Shown here: positions 1-9,400 of the stretch, piece by piece
Position numbering within the stretch: position 1 is the stretch's first letter
Layout: each line of letters starts with the position of its first letter
Assembly (NCBI GenBank): GCA_002716385.1
Contig: PBAX01000025.1
Coordinates: 1 to 64,000, forward strand
Reading direction: 5' to 3'
DNA: 64,000 nt
Source of the DNA: Phycisphaerae bacterium
GTDB taxonomy: Bacteria > Planctomycetota > Phycisphaerae > Phycisphaerales > SM1A02
Notes under the pieces: model-generated
What the model saw: only the letters and a program-made list of their open reading frames with translations
What the model was told of the DNA's origin: nothing
The model's database searches: none
Made by a program: the position numbers and the translations under genes

Positions 1-89
1 AGGGCAGGGAGGAGGATGCCCAGAAGCACGGCGATGATGCCGATGACAACGAGCAGTTCGACGAGTGTGAATCCACGGTTCTTGTTCAT
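1..89 (-). CDS. Pseudopilin (type II secretion-like), N-terminal fragment cut by window edge
   Basis: Only the first 29 codons are present, read leftwards from ATG at 89. They encode the class III prepilin signature: a short basic leader (MNKNRG), the cleavage site before FTLVELLVV, and the start of a hydrophobic helix with Glu at +5. Such proteins are processed by a prepilin peptidase and assembled in the inner membrane as type II secretion or type IV pilus-like fibres. These 89 bases are identical to the 5' end of the complete pseudopilin gene ending at 3206, so the two are close paralogues, at least here. The rest of the gene lies outside the window, so its length and C-terminal type are unknown. 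Confidence 0.85.
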   Translation of the reverse strand, partial: MNKNRGFTLVELLVVIGIIAVLLGILLPA

Positions 90-330
90 GAGTCGGTTGT
101 CCAAAATATGGGGAATCTGAAAATGGCTGTTCAGCCATGTGTGTAACTTCGCAGGATCAGCCCAAGGGTTCCTTGGACCATTAAATTAACTTCTATCTAT
201 CCAACTAATGTACCTTCATATCCCCTTTGGGACAGTCTGAAATGGCCATTCCACTATCTTAAAGCATGTTTTTTGATTAAATCACGCCATTCCAGATACG
301 CCATCCAAGACCATATTCAGGATGAATTCC

Positions 331-2181
331 ATGCTCGAACCAGCTATTCAGTCTCATATAAAGCGTTTGAATGCCACTTTTTGCACCCTTCATACCCAGA
401 AGGAAGATGCTTTCTGGCGGTCCTATATGGGTCTTGAGACTGATTCTCAGGAGGCGAGAGCAGAGCTGGATAAGCGAGAAACCCTGCTCAAGGCCTGGCT
501 TCAGGACCCGGAACGAATAACGGAAATCGAATCCTTGCCAGCGGATCAGGATTTGGATGAGGCGTCCTCGCAAGCGATTGAGGGCTGGTTGAAGACATTC
601 AAGGCGAATTCCATTGAATCCGAAGAGGGTAGGTCGCTGGCGGCTGAAATCATCGAACTCGAAGGCGATCTCGCCCAGGCGCGGGCTGGAATGAAGCTTG
701 GCTATCTGGATGGATCTGGCGAGTTCAATTCCTCAAGCAGTGTCCGGCTCGGCGTGATGCTGACCACCAATACCGATGAAACGCTTCGTAAAGCCGCATG
801 GGATGGCTTGAGATCCATTGAGGACTTTGTTCTCGCGAACGGGTTCATAGATCTGGTCAAAGCGAGGAATCGACTTGGGAGAATGCTTGGCGGTGAGGAT
901 TACTACGACTGGAAGGTCTCACGTGTGGAGGGTATGAGCAAGCGGGAGATCTTCGACAGGCTCGATGAGCTGGAGCGGCTTACACGCGAGTCGTCTGGTC
1001 GTGGACTTTCGATCCTTGACGGAGCGGCCTTGTCCCCTTGGAACATTCGTTACCAGACCGAGGGAGATCTGAAGAGGCAGCGTGACCCATGGTTTCCATT
1101 TCAGGATGGTATTCGTCGATGGGGTAGGAGCTTTGCTGGTCTTGGGATCACGTATCAAGATGCGACAATGGTTCTCGATCTGCTTGATCGAAAAGGCAAG
1201 TACGAAAACGGGTTCATGCATGGCCCCGAGATCAGTTGGCTGGAGGGCGATGTCCGCCATCCAGCAAGAATTCATTTCACGGCCAACGCGATTCCGGGTA
1301 TGGCGGGCTCTGGTGAGCGTGCATTGGCGACGCTGTTTCACGAGGGTGGACATGCGGCGCACTTCGCCAACGTACGAATGCCTGCTCCATGCTTTGGTCA
1401 GGAGTTCGCGCCGACGTCCGTGGCCTTCGCGGAAATACAATCGATGTTTCTGGACAGTCTCACGGAGGATGCCGACTGGCAGCGGCGATATGCATTGGAT
1501 TCGTCCGGTGCTCCGATGCCTGTCGAACTAATCGAGGAGGGTGTCAGGCAGTCCCAGCCATACGAGGCGTGGAAGCTCAGGTGCATGATGGCTGTCTGTT
1601 ATGCGGAAAAGGCCATTTACGAACTCCCCGATGAAGAGCTGACGCCCGAGGGCATTCTTTCCGCGATTCGCTCGGAGGAGCGGAGGTTGGTAATGATCGA
1701 GGATGGCAGTCCTCGCCCGGTCCTTTCCGTTCCCCATCTGCTCTCCGGCGAAGCGAGCGCCTACTACCACGGGTATGTGCTGGCTCAGATGGGCGTCGAG
1801 CAGACTCGGGATGCATTCATCAAATCGGATGGTCACCTGCTTGATAATCAATCAATAGGCCCATCGCTCACAAGGCACTATTGGCAGCCTGGCAATAGTT
1901 TGAGCATGGATCAGATGCTCACTGGATTGACGGGGGGGCCTTTGCACGCGAAGGCCTTGGCGGCCCGTGCCAATCGTTCTGTCGACCAGGCCATCGAGGA
2001 TGCCAGAGCATGCATGGATCGTGAGTCCGATCTTCCTCGCTTCGATGGAGAGGTGGAATTGGATGCGAATGTCCAGATAGTTCATGGCCATGAACAGGTC
2101 GCGGTTCTCAATCCGGGCCAATTCGATTCTTTCGCGGATGACTTCGCGGAGTGGATTGATGGTCAGATCGCGGCTTCATGA
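331..2181 (+). CDS. M3 family oligopeptidase (zinc metallopeptidase)
   Basis: Putative zinc-dependent oligopeptidase of the M3 (thimet oligopeptidase / oligoendopeptidase F) group, expected to cleave short peptides in the cytoplasm. The zinc motif HEGGHAAH fits the family pattern HExGHxxH, with its first His near residue 337, and a downstream FAEIQSMF segment supplies the third ligand Glu. The length of about 616 residues is usual. No signal peptide is seen. Two in-frame ATGs exist, at 322 and 331. I chose 331 because an AGGA lies 8 bases upstream of it, whereas 322 overlaps that ribosome site. The HEGGH variant (Gly rather than Phe/Leu at the third position) is slightly atypical. The gene stands alone, divergent from the pseudopilin fragment at the left edge. 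Confidence 0.9.
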   Translation: MLEPAIQSHIKRLNATFCTLHTQKEDAFWRSYMGLETDSQEARAELDKRETLLKAWLQDPERITEIESLPADQDLDEASSQAIEGWLKTFKANSIESEEGRSLAAEIIELEGDLAQARAGMKLGYLDGSGEFNSSSSVRLGVMLTTNTDETLRKAAWDGLRSIEDFVLANGFIDLVKARNRLGRMLGGEDYYDWKVSRVEGMSKREIFDRLDELERLTRESSGRGLSILDGAALSPWNIRYQTEGDLKRQRDPWFPFQDGIRRWGRSFAGLGITYQDATMVLDLLDRKGKYENGFMHGPEISWLEGDVRHPARIHFTANAIPGMAGSGERALATLFHEGGHAAHFANVRMPAPCFGQEFAPTSVAFAEIQSMFLDSLTEDADWQRRYALDSSGAPMPVELIEEGVRQSQPYEAWKLRCMMAVCYAEKAIYELPDEELTPEGILSAIRSEERRLVMIEDGSPRPVLSVPHLLSGEASAYYHGYVLAQMGVEQTRDAFIKSDGHLLDNQSIGPSLTRHYWQPGNSLSMDQMLTGLTGGPLHAKALAARANRSVDQAIEDARACMDRESDLPRFDGEVELDANVQIVHGHEQVAVLNPGQFDSFADDFAEWIDGQIAAS

Positions 2182-2212
2182 CCCTGTGATTGAAGATGTC
2201 ATGGCATTCCAT

Positions 2213-2248
2213 ATAAAAAGCTCGCCTCTTTCAATGAAGAGGCGAGCT
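2213..2248 (-). terminator. Rho-independent terminator of the pseudopilin gene
   Basis: A perfect 12-bp stem (arms 2219-2230 and 2237-2248) with a 6-base loop is followed on the minus strand by a T run (plus-strand A run at 2215-2219). It lies 35 bases past the minus-strand pseudopilin stop. It is also about 37 bases past the plus-strand peptidase stop and could slow transcription from that side too. Confidence 0.85.
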
Positions 2249-2282
2249 GTAGCTGGCATTTGTAGTACATCGGAAGTCTAAA

Positions 2283-3206
2283 TCACTCGGAGTCGTCCCA
2301 CGATGCTTCGTAGTTCGGGTTTTCCTTCCAAGGGTTGACGTCCTCGACTTCGGTGGTGATCAGGTTGAGGCAATCGTTCTTGTATGCGTTGCACTCGGGT
2401 GATCCTTCCGGGCAGTCGAACCAGTAGAGGTTGTCCGGGCACTGGCCATAGCTGTTGGAATAGGTCATTCGCTCAGGGAAGGCGCTGTCGGTGACATCGG
2501 TGCTGGCGTCGTTGTAGACGATGATTCCGCGATATCGCTCGAGTGGAGCGTACTGCTCGTAGGTGAGCGACTCTTCGACCTGTTCGCCGCGAATCGGTCC
2601 ACGGGTCGAGAGCACGCATACGTCAGGTCGGCCGGCCATGGACCAGAAGCCCTTGCCTGGCTTGACGCGATCGCCGATGAGTGCGGTGGATGTCCATGAG
2701 AAGTGGCACTCGTCCTGAAGGTCGCCCTTGAACTCGGGGTCCCAGTGGATGTCGCCATCTGTGGCTTCGATTCCGGATCCGGTGCCTTCGCCGTACGGAC
2801 TGTAGCTGTCGAAGTTATAGCTGGACACGGACACGTTTGGATTGACATCCGATGCGAGTACGACGGATCGTGGCTCGTACTGACGGTCCATGATCAGAAG
2901 TGCATGCAGGTTGTCGGTGGTGTTCAGGTCATAGCGGGGGGTGCCGCGGCCATGAACGTTCTGGGTTGCGCCGGCGACAGTGATCGGCTGGCGGTCGACG
3001 TTTGCAGGAACTGGGAATTCGCCCTTGTTCTGGGCGGCCCATGTTGTCCAACCCTGATGCATGGACTGGCCACGCTTTTGATCTTCGGCCAGACGAGCAG
3101 CCGCTCGGGCGCCGGAGAGGGCAGGGAGGAGGATGCCCAGAAGCACGGCGATGATGCCGATGACAACGAGCAGTTCGACGAGTGTGAATCCACGGTTCTT
3201 GTTCAT
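2283..3206 (-). CDS. Type II secretion-like pseudopilin with prepilin-type N-terminal domain
   Basis: 307-residue protein starting with a prepilin leader, MNKNRG, followed by FTLVELLVV and a single hydrophobic helix (about residues 7-28). This is the type IV pilin / type II secretion pseudopilin signature. The remaining ~275 residues form a soluble periplasmic or surface domain rich in Asp, Tyr and Ser, with several Cys near the C-terminus and an acidic end. I see no clear H-x9-DG ending of the DUF1559 planctomycete pseudopilins. Planctomycetes carry many stand-alone pseudopilins of this design whose roles are mostly unknown. A hairpin terminator follows the stop. The first 89 bases are duplicated at the window's left edge. 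Confidence 0.85.
   Translation of the reverse strand: MNKNRGFTLVELLVVIGIIAVLLGILLPALSGARAAARLAEDQKRGQSMHQGWTTWAAQNKGEFPVPANVDRQPITVAGATQNVHGRGTPRYDLNTTDNLHALLIMDRQYEPRSVVLASDVNPNVSVSSYNFDSYSPYGEGTGSGIEATDGDIHWDPEFKGDLQDECHFSWTSTALIGDRVKPGKGFWSMAGRPDVCVLSTRGPIRGEQVEESLTYEQYAPLERYRGIIVYNDASTDVTDSAFPERMTYSNSYGQCPDNLYWFDCPEGSPECNAYKNDCLNLITTEVEDVNPWKENPNYEASWDDSE
3118..3206 (-). repeat. 89-bp direct repeat shared with positions 1-89
   Basis: Bases 3118-3206 are identical to bases 1-89, including all synonymous positions. Both copies encode the prepilin leader and membrane helix of neighbouring same-strand pseudopilin genes. Sequence upstream of the two start codons differs. Whether identity continues further into the left-hand gene cannot be seen, because it is cut by the window edge. 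Confidence 0.9.
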
Positions 3207-3395
3207 AGCTTGTTCCAGTACATGTATGCCTTCGAATGCAGGGTTAGGGATGGATTGGAGGGCAGATGAATCATGGCGTTTGCGACCAACACCTAAATTG
3301 CGGTCAATCCAAATCTACTTCAATTCAGATTGTCGTCTGAGATTACTGCCAAAAGTCGATAAAAAGCGAAAAAACCGAGAACAAAGCATGTGGGC

Positions 3396-3432
3396 GCAAG
3401 AAAACCGGGACGCGGCTAGTGCCGCGTCCCGG
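3396..3432 (-). terminator. Rho-independent terminator of dockerin-type exoprotein gene
   Basis: A perfect 12-bp GC-rich stem (3405-3416 with 3421-3432) and a 4-base loop, followed on the minus strand by TTTTCTT. It is placed 29 bases beyond the stop of the minus-strand exoprotein gene ending at 3461. Confidence 0.88.
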
Positions 3433-3460
3433 TGGGAATCAATCATCTGATTCGATTGAA

Positions 3461-4867
3461 TCAGCAGTCCTGGCCAAAGACATCGAGAAGGATCAGGATG
3501 TCGTTGATGTTGGTCGTGCCATCGCCATCGATGTCGCCAGCAGGGGTGTCCCATGCCGCGATCATGATGAGGATGTCGTTGACCGTCATGCTTCCGTCGC
3601 CATCGAGGTCGGTGCTGCACGGGCTGGTTTCAGGTCCGCTGACGATTACTTCAAGCGAGTCCGGGTCATCCGAGTCGCCCATTCTCCAGAAACCAAGTTC
3701 TGCCGCTACCTCCGCTGGTCCGACATTGGCATCGAAGCGGAAGTTGTAGACGGAAGACCAGATGAGGGCGTTGGCCCACTCGTTATCTTCCTCTCGATCG
3801 GTGCTCCAGGTGATGGCGCCATCTGCGATTTCATAGTCCCAGTCGCCGTTCTGGACGAGTTCACAGGAGTGATAGAACGGGGCATGGAAATCGACATTCG
3901 TGATGTTCGCGGAACTTGGTACGGGGACGCTGAACAGGCGGCCGGCTCGATGGGAGTTCTGGTTGTGGACGGCGTACTCGTAGTGCCATGTGCCATCGCC
4001 GTTGTCGGTAACGAGATAGCCCACGTGCATGAGTCCGACATCGTCGCCAGCTTCCGGCGTCCAGACCTCTGTGATGCTCGCACCGGAGGTGTCTGCCCAG
4101 GCCTGAATGGCAGGTGTCATGACGACTGTCGAGCCGGATGGTTGCCCGGATGTAGAAGAGTTGAACTTCATGTACCGGTAGCTGACGTTGTTGAACTGAA
4201 GGTCGTAGTCGTATTCATCACCTTGGCTGAACTGCTCATCGGTATTAGCGGCGACATACTGGCCTTCGAGGACGTAGATGCCGCCCGGGTTGAGTGATGG
4301 GCTGCTGTCTTCATCGCGGATCTGCAGCTTGCCTCTCATGGAGAAGGATCCGCAGGGGCTCTGGAAGAACGGGTAGATGAAGTCACCGGTGGTGGGATTG
4401 ATTTCCGATCGCGGTGCCTCTGCATCCGCATTGAGATCGGCCCAGTAGGTATCTGCACATCCGATTCCAAGCGTGGCGCAGCTGGTACTCTGGCAGCTGC
4501 ACATGGCTTCGCTGACGGCACAGAAGGAATGCTTGAGCCAGCTCAGGCCAACCTGTTCGAACCGATCGTTCTTGATTCGATAGATGTTCTGGGCGATGAC
4601 TGGCGACTTGGTTCCATCGCCGCTTCGTGCCCATTCGACTTCGGCATCACCGGGGTTGCCGGAGGTTGTGCCGAACGCAAAGCCGTTGATGCCGTCGCTG
4701 TTTCCATAGTATTCCAGGTCCCAGCTGCCGAATGCGTCGGCGACCTTGTAGGTGATGATGTCGGGTCCGATCACATCGCAGTAATCTTCACCGCCATGTG
4801 AGAGGGAAACGCTCAGCAGTACAGCTGATCCGGCCAGTGGGGCGAGCCATGCTCGTTTATTGTTCAT
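3461..4867 (-). CDS. Secreted protein with C-terminal dockerin-like repeats, function unknown
   Basis: 468-residue exoprotein. Residues 1-25 are a Sec signal peptide (basic start, hydrophobic core, then HGGEDYC). The body is rich in Asp, Thr, Trp and Cys and resembles no enzyme family I can name. The last ~50 residues carry two dockerin-type calcium-binding repeats (DLDGDGSMTVNDI and DIDGDGTTNINDI, each followed by a hydrophobic helix) and end in FGQDC. In clostridia dockerins bind cohesins. In Phycisphaerae such tails occur on many secreted proteins and are usually inferred to be surface-attachment or sorting tags. The gene is monocistronic, with its own strong terminator. Confidence 0.8.
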   Translation of the reverse strand: MNNKRAWLAPLAGSAVLLSVSLSHGGEDYCDVIGPDIITYKVADAFGSWDLEYYGNSDGINGFAFGTTSGNPGDAEVEWARSGDGTKSPVIAQNIYRIKNDRFEQVGLSWLKHSFCAVSEAMCSCQSTSCATLGIGCADTYWADLNADAEAPRSEINPTTGDFIYPFFQSPCGSFSMRGKLQIRDEDSSPSLNPGGIYVLEGQYVAANTDEQFSQGDEYDYDLQFNNVSYRYMKFNSSTSGQPSGSTVVMTPAIQAWADTSGASITEVWTPEAGDDVGLMHVGYLVTDNGDGTWHYEYAVHNQNSHRAGRLFSVPVPSSANITNVDFHAPFYHSCELVQNGDWDYEIADGAITWSTDREEDNEWANALIWSSVYNFRFDANVGPAEVAAELGFWRMGDSDDPDSLEVIVSGPETSPCSTDLDGDGSMTVNDILIMIAAWDTPAGDIDGDGTTNINDILILLDVFGQDC

Positions 4868-4997
4868 ACTTCAAGCTCTCTCTACGAATATCTAGTGAAT
4901 GCAAATGTGCAGTGGTGATTCAGTCTAACCCCGGTTTCGTGGATGAATGACTTAAAAACAAGGTTCTGGGCGAAAACATGGGGCTCAATGAGTACGT

Positions 4998-6332
4998 TCA
5001 TTGATCTGAGAGGGGGGAAATTCTCAGCAGATGCCTTGATCGTATATATAACCAGCCTGTTTGTCCCAGATTTGCGGCCGAGTAGGTCAAAAGAGCAACA
5101 TAAAGGCCTGTAAGGCCTCCGAAGAGCACTCCAGCGACCATTCCAGCGATTGTGAGCCCCAGATAGCAGGAAACCGCCTCGGTAATGGGTCGCGTCTGAT
5201 GGGAATTCACCAGAAAGCCCTGATAGAGCGATTGGAGGAAGGTCAGAAGTGGAATCGGCACGGCCAGCCAGATTGCCTTCGTGCCCAGAGCCGCCAAGTC
5301 GGCATCGAGCCCTACGACATCCTTGAACCAGAAACTGGAGAGTGGGCTGGCGGCCAGAATGACAAGGAGCATGGAGAACAGGCCTCCTGTTATCCATGCG
5401 AATCGTTTCAGTTGAGCGTAGGAGTTGGGCCTGTCGCTGAGTCGTATCGCGACCTCGTTGTAGGCGATCCCTGAACTTCGGAAGAGGAAGATCAGGCCAC
5501 CTAGCGGCGCCCAGACCGCGAGAGATTCCAGGGCTTCCGGCATTCGGGTCATTCCCGCTGCCCCGATGGGTTGTGCGGCAAGAATGAGAATGGGTGTGAG
5601 CGCAAGCGGGATATAGAATTTCAGAAGTCGGCGGAGGACCAGCGGCTGTTCAGCGGGCGGTGATGATCGCAGTGGGCCGCTGACAACGGGCCGGCTGCGG
5701 AAGCGGACATAGGCTGCTTCGACAATCACGCCAATAGACAGCGAGGCGGAGGCGACCGTGGCACCCGGCAGCTCGTTGGCTGCCAGAATGGTCAGCGTCC
5801 CGATCGTCGCGATCAACCGGATGCCGGTGCCGAAGACGATGACCTGTTTCATGCCGAAATGAATCAGCAGGCCTTGTCTGAATCGCCTGTCTGCAATGGC
5901 CCATGTCCATGGAAGAAGCCAGGCAAAGCTCTCACGCGCAGGATTCTGGACACTGGCGGGTATGTCCAGTGCGGGAATGACGAGCCACTCCCACAACGGG
6001 GTGAAGGCGAGTAATGCATGAAGGGCTGTCAGCATCAGTGCCAGGGTCGTCATGAAACGCTGGAGACGCCTGAACGAATCCGAGTCGCGGCTCAGCGCCG
6101 TGGAGGCTGCTAGCATCATGATGATCGGGGCTTCCACAAGCAGTCCCAGCGGGAACGCGATTCCTCCGAATGCGGCAAGCATCGTCTCGGCCTCGGGGAG
6201 GTGCCCGACGACCACGCTGATGCAGGGCATTTCGAGTCCCATCAGGCCCCAACTGGCCGCCAAAGGCCACCAGTCGTGAAACACGTTGGATTGGTTCAGT
6301 GAGGGTTGGTTCTCTTGCATTCGTTCTGTCAT
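4998..6332 (-). CDS. Polytopic membrane protein, MATE/ANK-like (MOP superfamily candidate)
   Basis: 444-residue integral membrane protein with about 12 predicted hydrophobic segments in two similar halves. The second half begins near FYIPLALTPILILAAQ. The layout (half-repeat, Pro-rich first helices, small loops) resembles MOP-superfamily flippases and exporters, and the N-terminal parts of each half recall the ANKH/progressive ankylosis family. I did not find residues that settle the substrate, so transport of drugs, lipid-linked sugars or small anions all remain open. Start at 6332 is an ATG without a clear ribosome site; a second in-frame ATG lies 12 bases on. It sits between two dockerin-type exoprotein genes on the same strand. 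Confidence 0.6.
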   Translation of the reverse strand: MTERMQENQPSLNQSNVFHDWWPLAASWGLMGLEMPCISVVVGHLPEAETMLAAFGGIAFPLGLLVEAPIIMMLAASTALSRDSDSFRRLQRFMTTLALMLTALHALLAFTPLWEWLVIPALDIPASVQNPARESFAWLLPWTWAIADRRFRQGLLIHFGMKQVIVFGTGIRLIATIGTLTILAANELPGATVASASLSIGVIVEAAYVRFRSRPVVSGPLRSSPPAEQPLVLRRLLKFYIPLALTPILILAAQPIGAAGMTRMPEALESLAVWAPLGGLIFLFRSSGIAYNEVAIRLSDRPNSYAQLKRFAWITGGLFSMLLVILAASPLSSFWFKDVVGLDADLAALGTKAIWLAVPIPLLTFLQSLYQGFLVNSHQTRPITEAVSCYLGLTIAGMVAGVLFGGLTGLYVALLTYSAANLGQTGWLYIRSRHLLRISPLSDQ

Positions 6333-6425
6333 GAGTTGGGGCGAAGCACGATTGGCGTATGCAACGTCGAATGCACTGAGCGTCCGTTGTCAGTTGGAGA
6401 GGGGGCATGGTAGCACCATGGGCAC

Positions 6426-6459
6426 ATAAAAAGGGCCTCGGCACGAAGCCGAGGCCCTT
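6426..6459 (-). terminator. Rho-independent terminator of the giant protease gene
   Basis: 12-bp perfect stem (6431-6442 with 6448-6459) and a 5-base loop, followed on the minus strand by TTTATG. It lies 27 bases after the stop of the protease gene ending at 6486. Confidence 0.88.
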
Positions 6460-6485
6460 GAGGAATTGAGCATGCGCTCCGGGGA

Positions 6486-9400
6486 TCAGCAGTCCTCGCC
6501 AAAGGCGTCGAGGATCAGCAGGATGTCCGAGACATCGGTGGTGCCGTCACCATTGACGTCTCCGTCCGGCGTGCCCCATGAGCCGATCAGCTGAAGGACA
6601 TCGTTGACTCCGGTGGTGCCGTCGCCATCGAGATCGGTCGGGCACTCCGGTTCTTCGTCGCAGCCAGTCTCTGGCCCGTCGATGAGCAGCGTGCCTGTTC
6701 CGAAGCTCTCGTCGTCCCAGCCGCCCACTCGGATGAGATAGGACTGGTCCCGTGTAACCGGTACTGTGAGGAACGAGGTGTAGTTGTCACAGCCGTCACC
6801 GTCGTCATTGCAGCCCAGCAGCTGCAGATTGCCGCAATCGGTGTTGGAGTAGACCACGAGGTCAGTGTCGTAGTCCGCGGTGCTGCATGTGCTGACGACC
6901 ATGTCGCCATCGTCGCAGGCGACGTACTCGTACCAGATGTCGTAGTACGTCTGACCGTCGAACTGACATTCGCCATGTGATGGACCGTCGGTGGTGGCGG
7001 CCGTCGTATCGAAGTCGTAGCTGCCATTGCCGACAAGGAAGGCATCGCTGCAGTTGTCGGGATTTGGCAGCTGGCCGACATCGATCGTGACCATGGCCTC
7101 CTCCGAAGGACTGCCGTCATTCACCCTGTAGGTGAACATGTTCGAGCCGATATAGCCGGCATCGGGTGTGTAGATCACGCGACTTCCGCCGTTGGCAAGC
7201 GTGTATGGAGGCGTGATGCTGCCGCCATCAGGATCACTCAGCGTGCCGTCGTTGGGCAGTGAAGTGATGATGTAGTCGAGGGGATTGCCTTCGACTGAAC
7301 TGCCGACCAGCTGGATTTCAACCGGCGTGTCGGAGTCGGTGGCGGCGGTGACGTCCTGGCAGCTTGGCGGGCATGTCTCGCCAGTAGAGGCAATCTTCAG
7401 TGACCAGCCATTGAGGGTTCCGACATCGGCGCCGGCATTGTCGCTGACAAGCAGCGACCATGTGCCGGGGCTTGCCTCGGTGTAGTAGTCCTCGAGCTGG
7501 CCAGGGCCGTCAGGGAGTGTCCCCCCGCCGTCATCGTCATAGGTTGTGAAGATGTCGTCGCTGCCGCCGCCTGAACGGTTGTGCAGGAATACGCTGGTGC
7601 CCGATGGGGATGTCAGCACGACCTCGAGGTCTCCGATGTAGGTGTGCGTGATGTCCATGATGACATCGACGTCTGCCACACAGTAAGAATCGGGTACCTG
7701 GATGGTGCTCGTGAACTGACTGTTGTCTTCGATGCTTAGGGGCGTATCGGTGGAGATGTAGGTATATCGGCCCACATCCAGCGTGACGCCTCTGATGATG
7801 AACGGGGTGTCGGGATCGGTTTCATTGATGAAGTTGATGTCCTGCTCGTAGATGCCTGCTGGGAGATCATTGGCAGCTGTGCTGAATCCCACAACAACAT
7901 CCCTTGAGTCGTTGACGCCATTCAATGTGAACTCGCTGGGCGTAACGGTAACCCAGTCTTCGTTCTCGGCCGACACCTTGACCTGCGTTTCAGTCGGACG
8001 CTTGCTTGTGACGGTGTAGGTCTGGGTTGTGGTGAATGGTCCGCCAACTGGGCCGCCGCCGACCAGGTCGTCTTCGGGGGTAACCTCGATCAATGTTGTT
8101 CCCAGATCGAGGATGTGTTCCCGGCTGATGATGACGTCATTCGATTCATCCACGATCTCTACAGTGCAGGTGTAGACGCCATTTTCCCATGTGCTGATCA
8201 GCGATGTGTCGACGGTGGCGTCGAAGCTGTCGGTCCCGCCCGGGCTGACAGCGCCGAAGTCCTTTGAAAGGAGTATGAATTCACCATTGCCGTCGGTTGC
8301 CGTGACGGTCGCATTCCAGTCGATTGGATCTGGAGAGTTGTTGGTCAGTGTGTATGCCACGGAAAGTGGATCGACATCGGCGCCGCCAGCTGTGGCAACA
8401 TGCTGTGTCGCAGCTGCGGGCGTGACGGACAGGCCGACACCCGGAAGTGTGTTGCAGACGAGGATGCCGGTGTTGTCCGGATCGAGATGGGGCTGCAAGC
8501 CGTTGTTCCAGGACACGGCGATTCGCCCATACCAGTCCTCGAGATCGTTACCGCATGCGGCGTATCCGCCATGAAGCTGGCCGACGACGCGATGGTTCTG
8601 GTCGAAGAGGGGGGAGCCCGACGAGCCGGGTTCCGTCGTTCCCAGATCCCAGTCGACGATGCGAAGATGGGTGTCTCCAGGTGCGTTGTAGCCATAGATC
8701 TGGGAGGGTTCGTAGTCGATCGACCATCGCTTGTAATCGGTGCTTGGATGGTGGATGGCGACGGAATACTCGCTGACGACATCCTCGGCACTCCAGCCGC
8801 AGTAGGAGATCTCCCATTCCTGCGGAGGCGACTGGTTCAGTCTGACGATCGTGAAATCGGACGGTGAGTAGGAGGCCAGGAACTGCGATCCGCTGAGGTA
8901 CTGGTCCTGGGGCCCGCCGTCGATGCTGTTGCCTGGGCAGTCGAGTGGACCATCTTCGGGATCCTGGTAGTTCCAGAACGTGACGAGCGAAGCGGCGTTG
9001 CCGGAGGTGATGCCGCAGTGATTCGCGGTCATGAAGAGGGGTTCGCGATCGTTCCGCTGGTTGTTCACCATAAAGCCGGTGCAGAAGGTCGATCCACCAG
9101 TGGAAATGACGGCGACACATGGGATTTCATTTTCCCATCCCTCGGTCTCGTCGCATTCGACGTCATAGTTGCATGAGCCGGATCGTTCCTCGACATCGAA
9201 GGCGCCGTCGTAGAAACCACGGTAGCCCACGTTGATGCTGGTGAGCACGATGCCGTTCTCGACCATTGGTCGGACCTTGGCATCCATCTCGATGCTGATC
9301 TTGATCTCGGAGTCCGGTACCGGGGGAGTCCAGTACTCGTTGTCCGGATTGTTGTCGGCCATCGTCAATGGTCGCAGTGAGAAGCGGTCGTCGTGGGAGC

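Noticed and set aside
3419..4297. A 292-codon plus-strand frame opposite the first dockerin-type gene
   Set aside because: It starts inside the terminator hairpin of the minus-strand gene and has no recognisable features.
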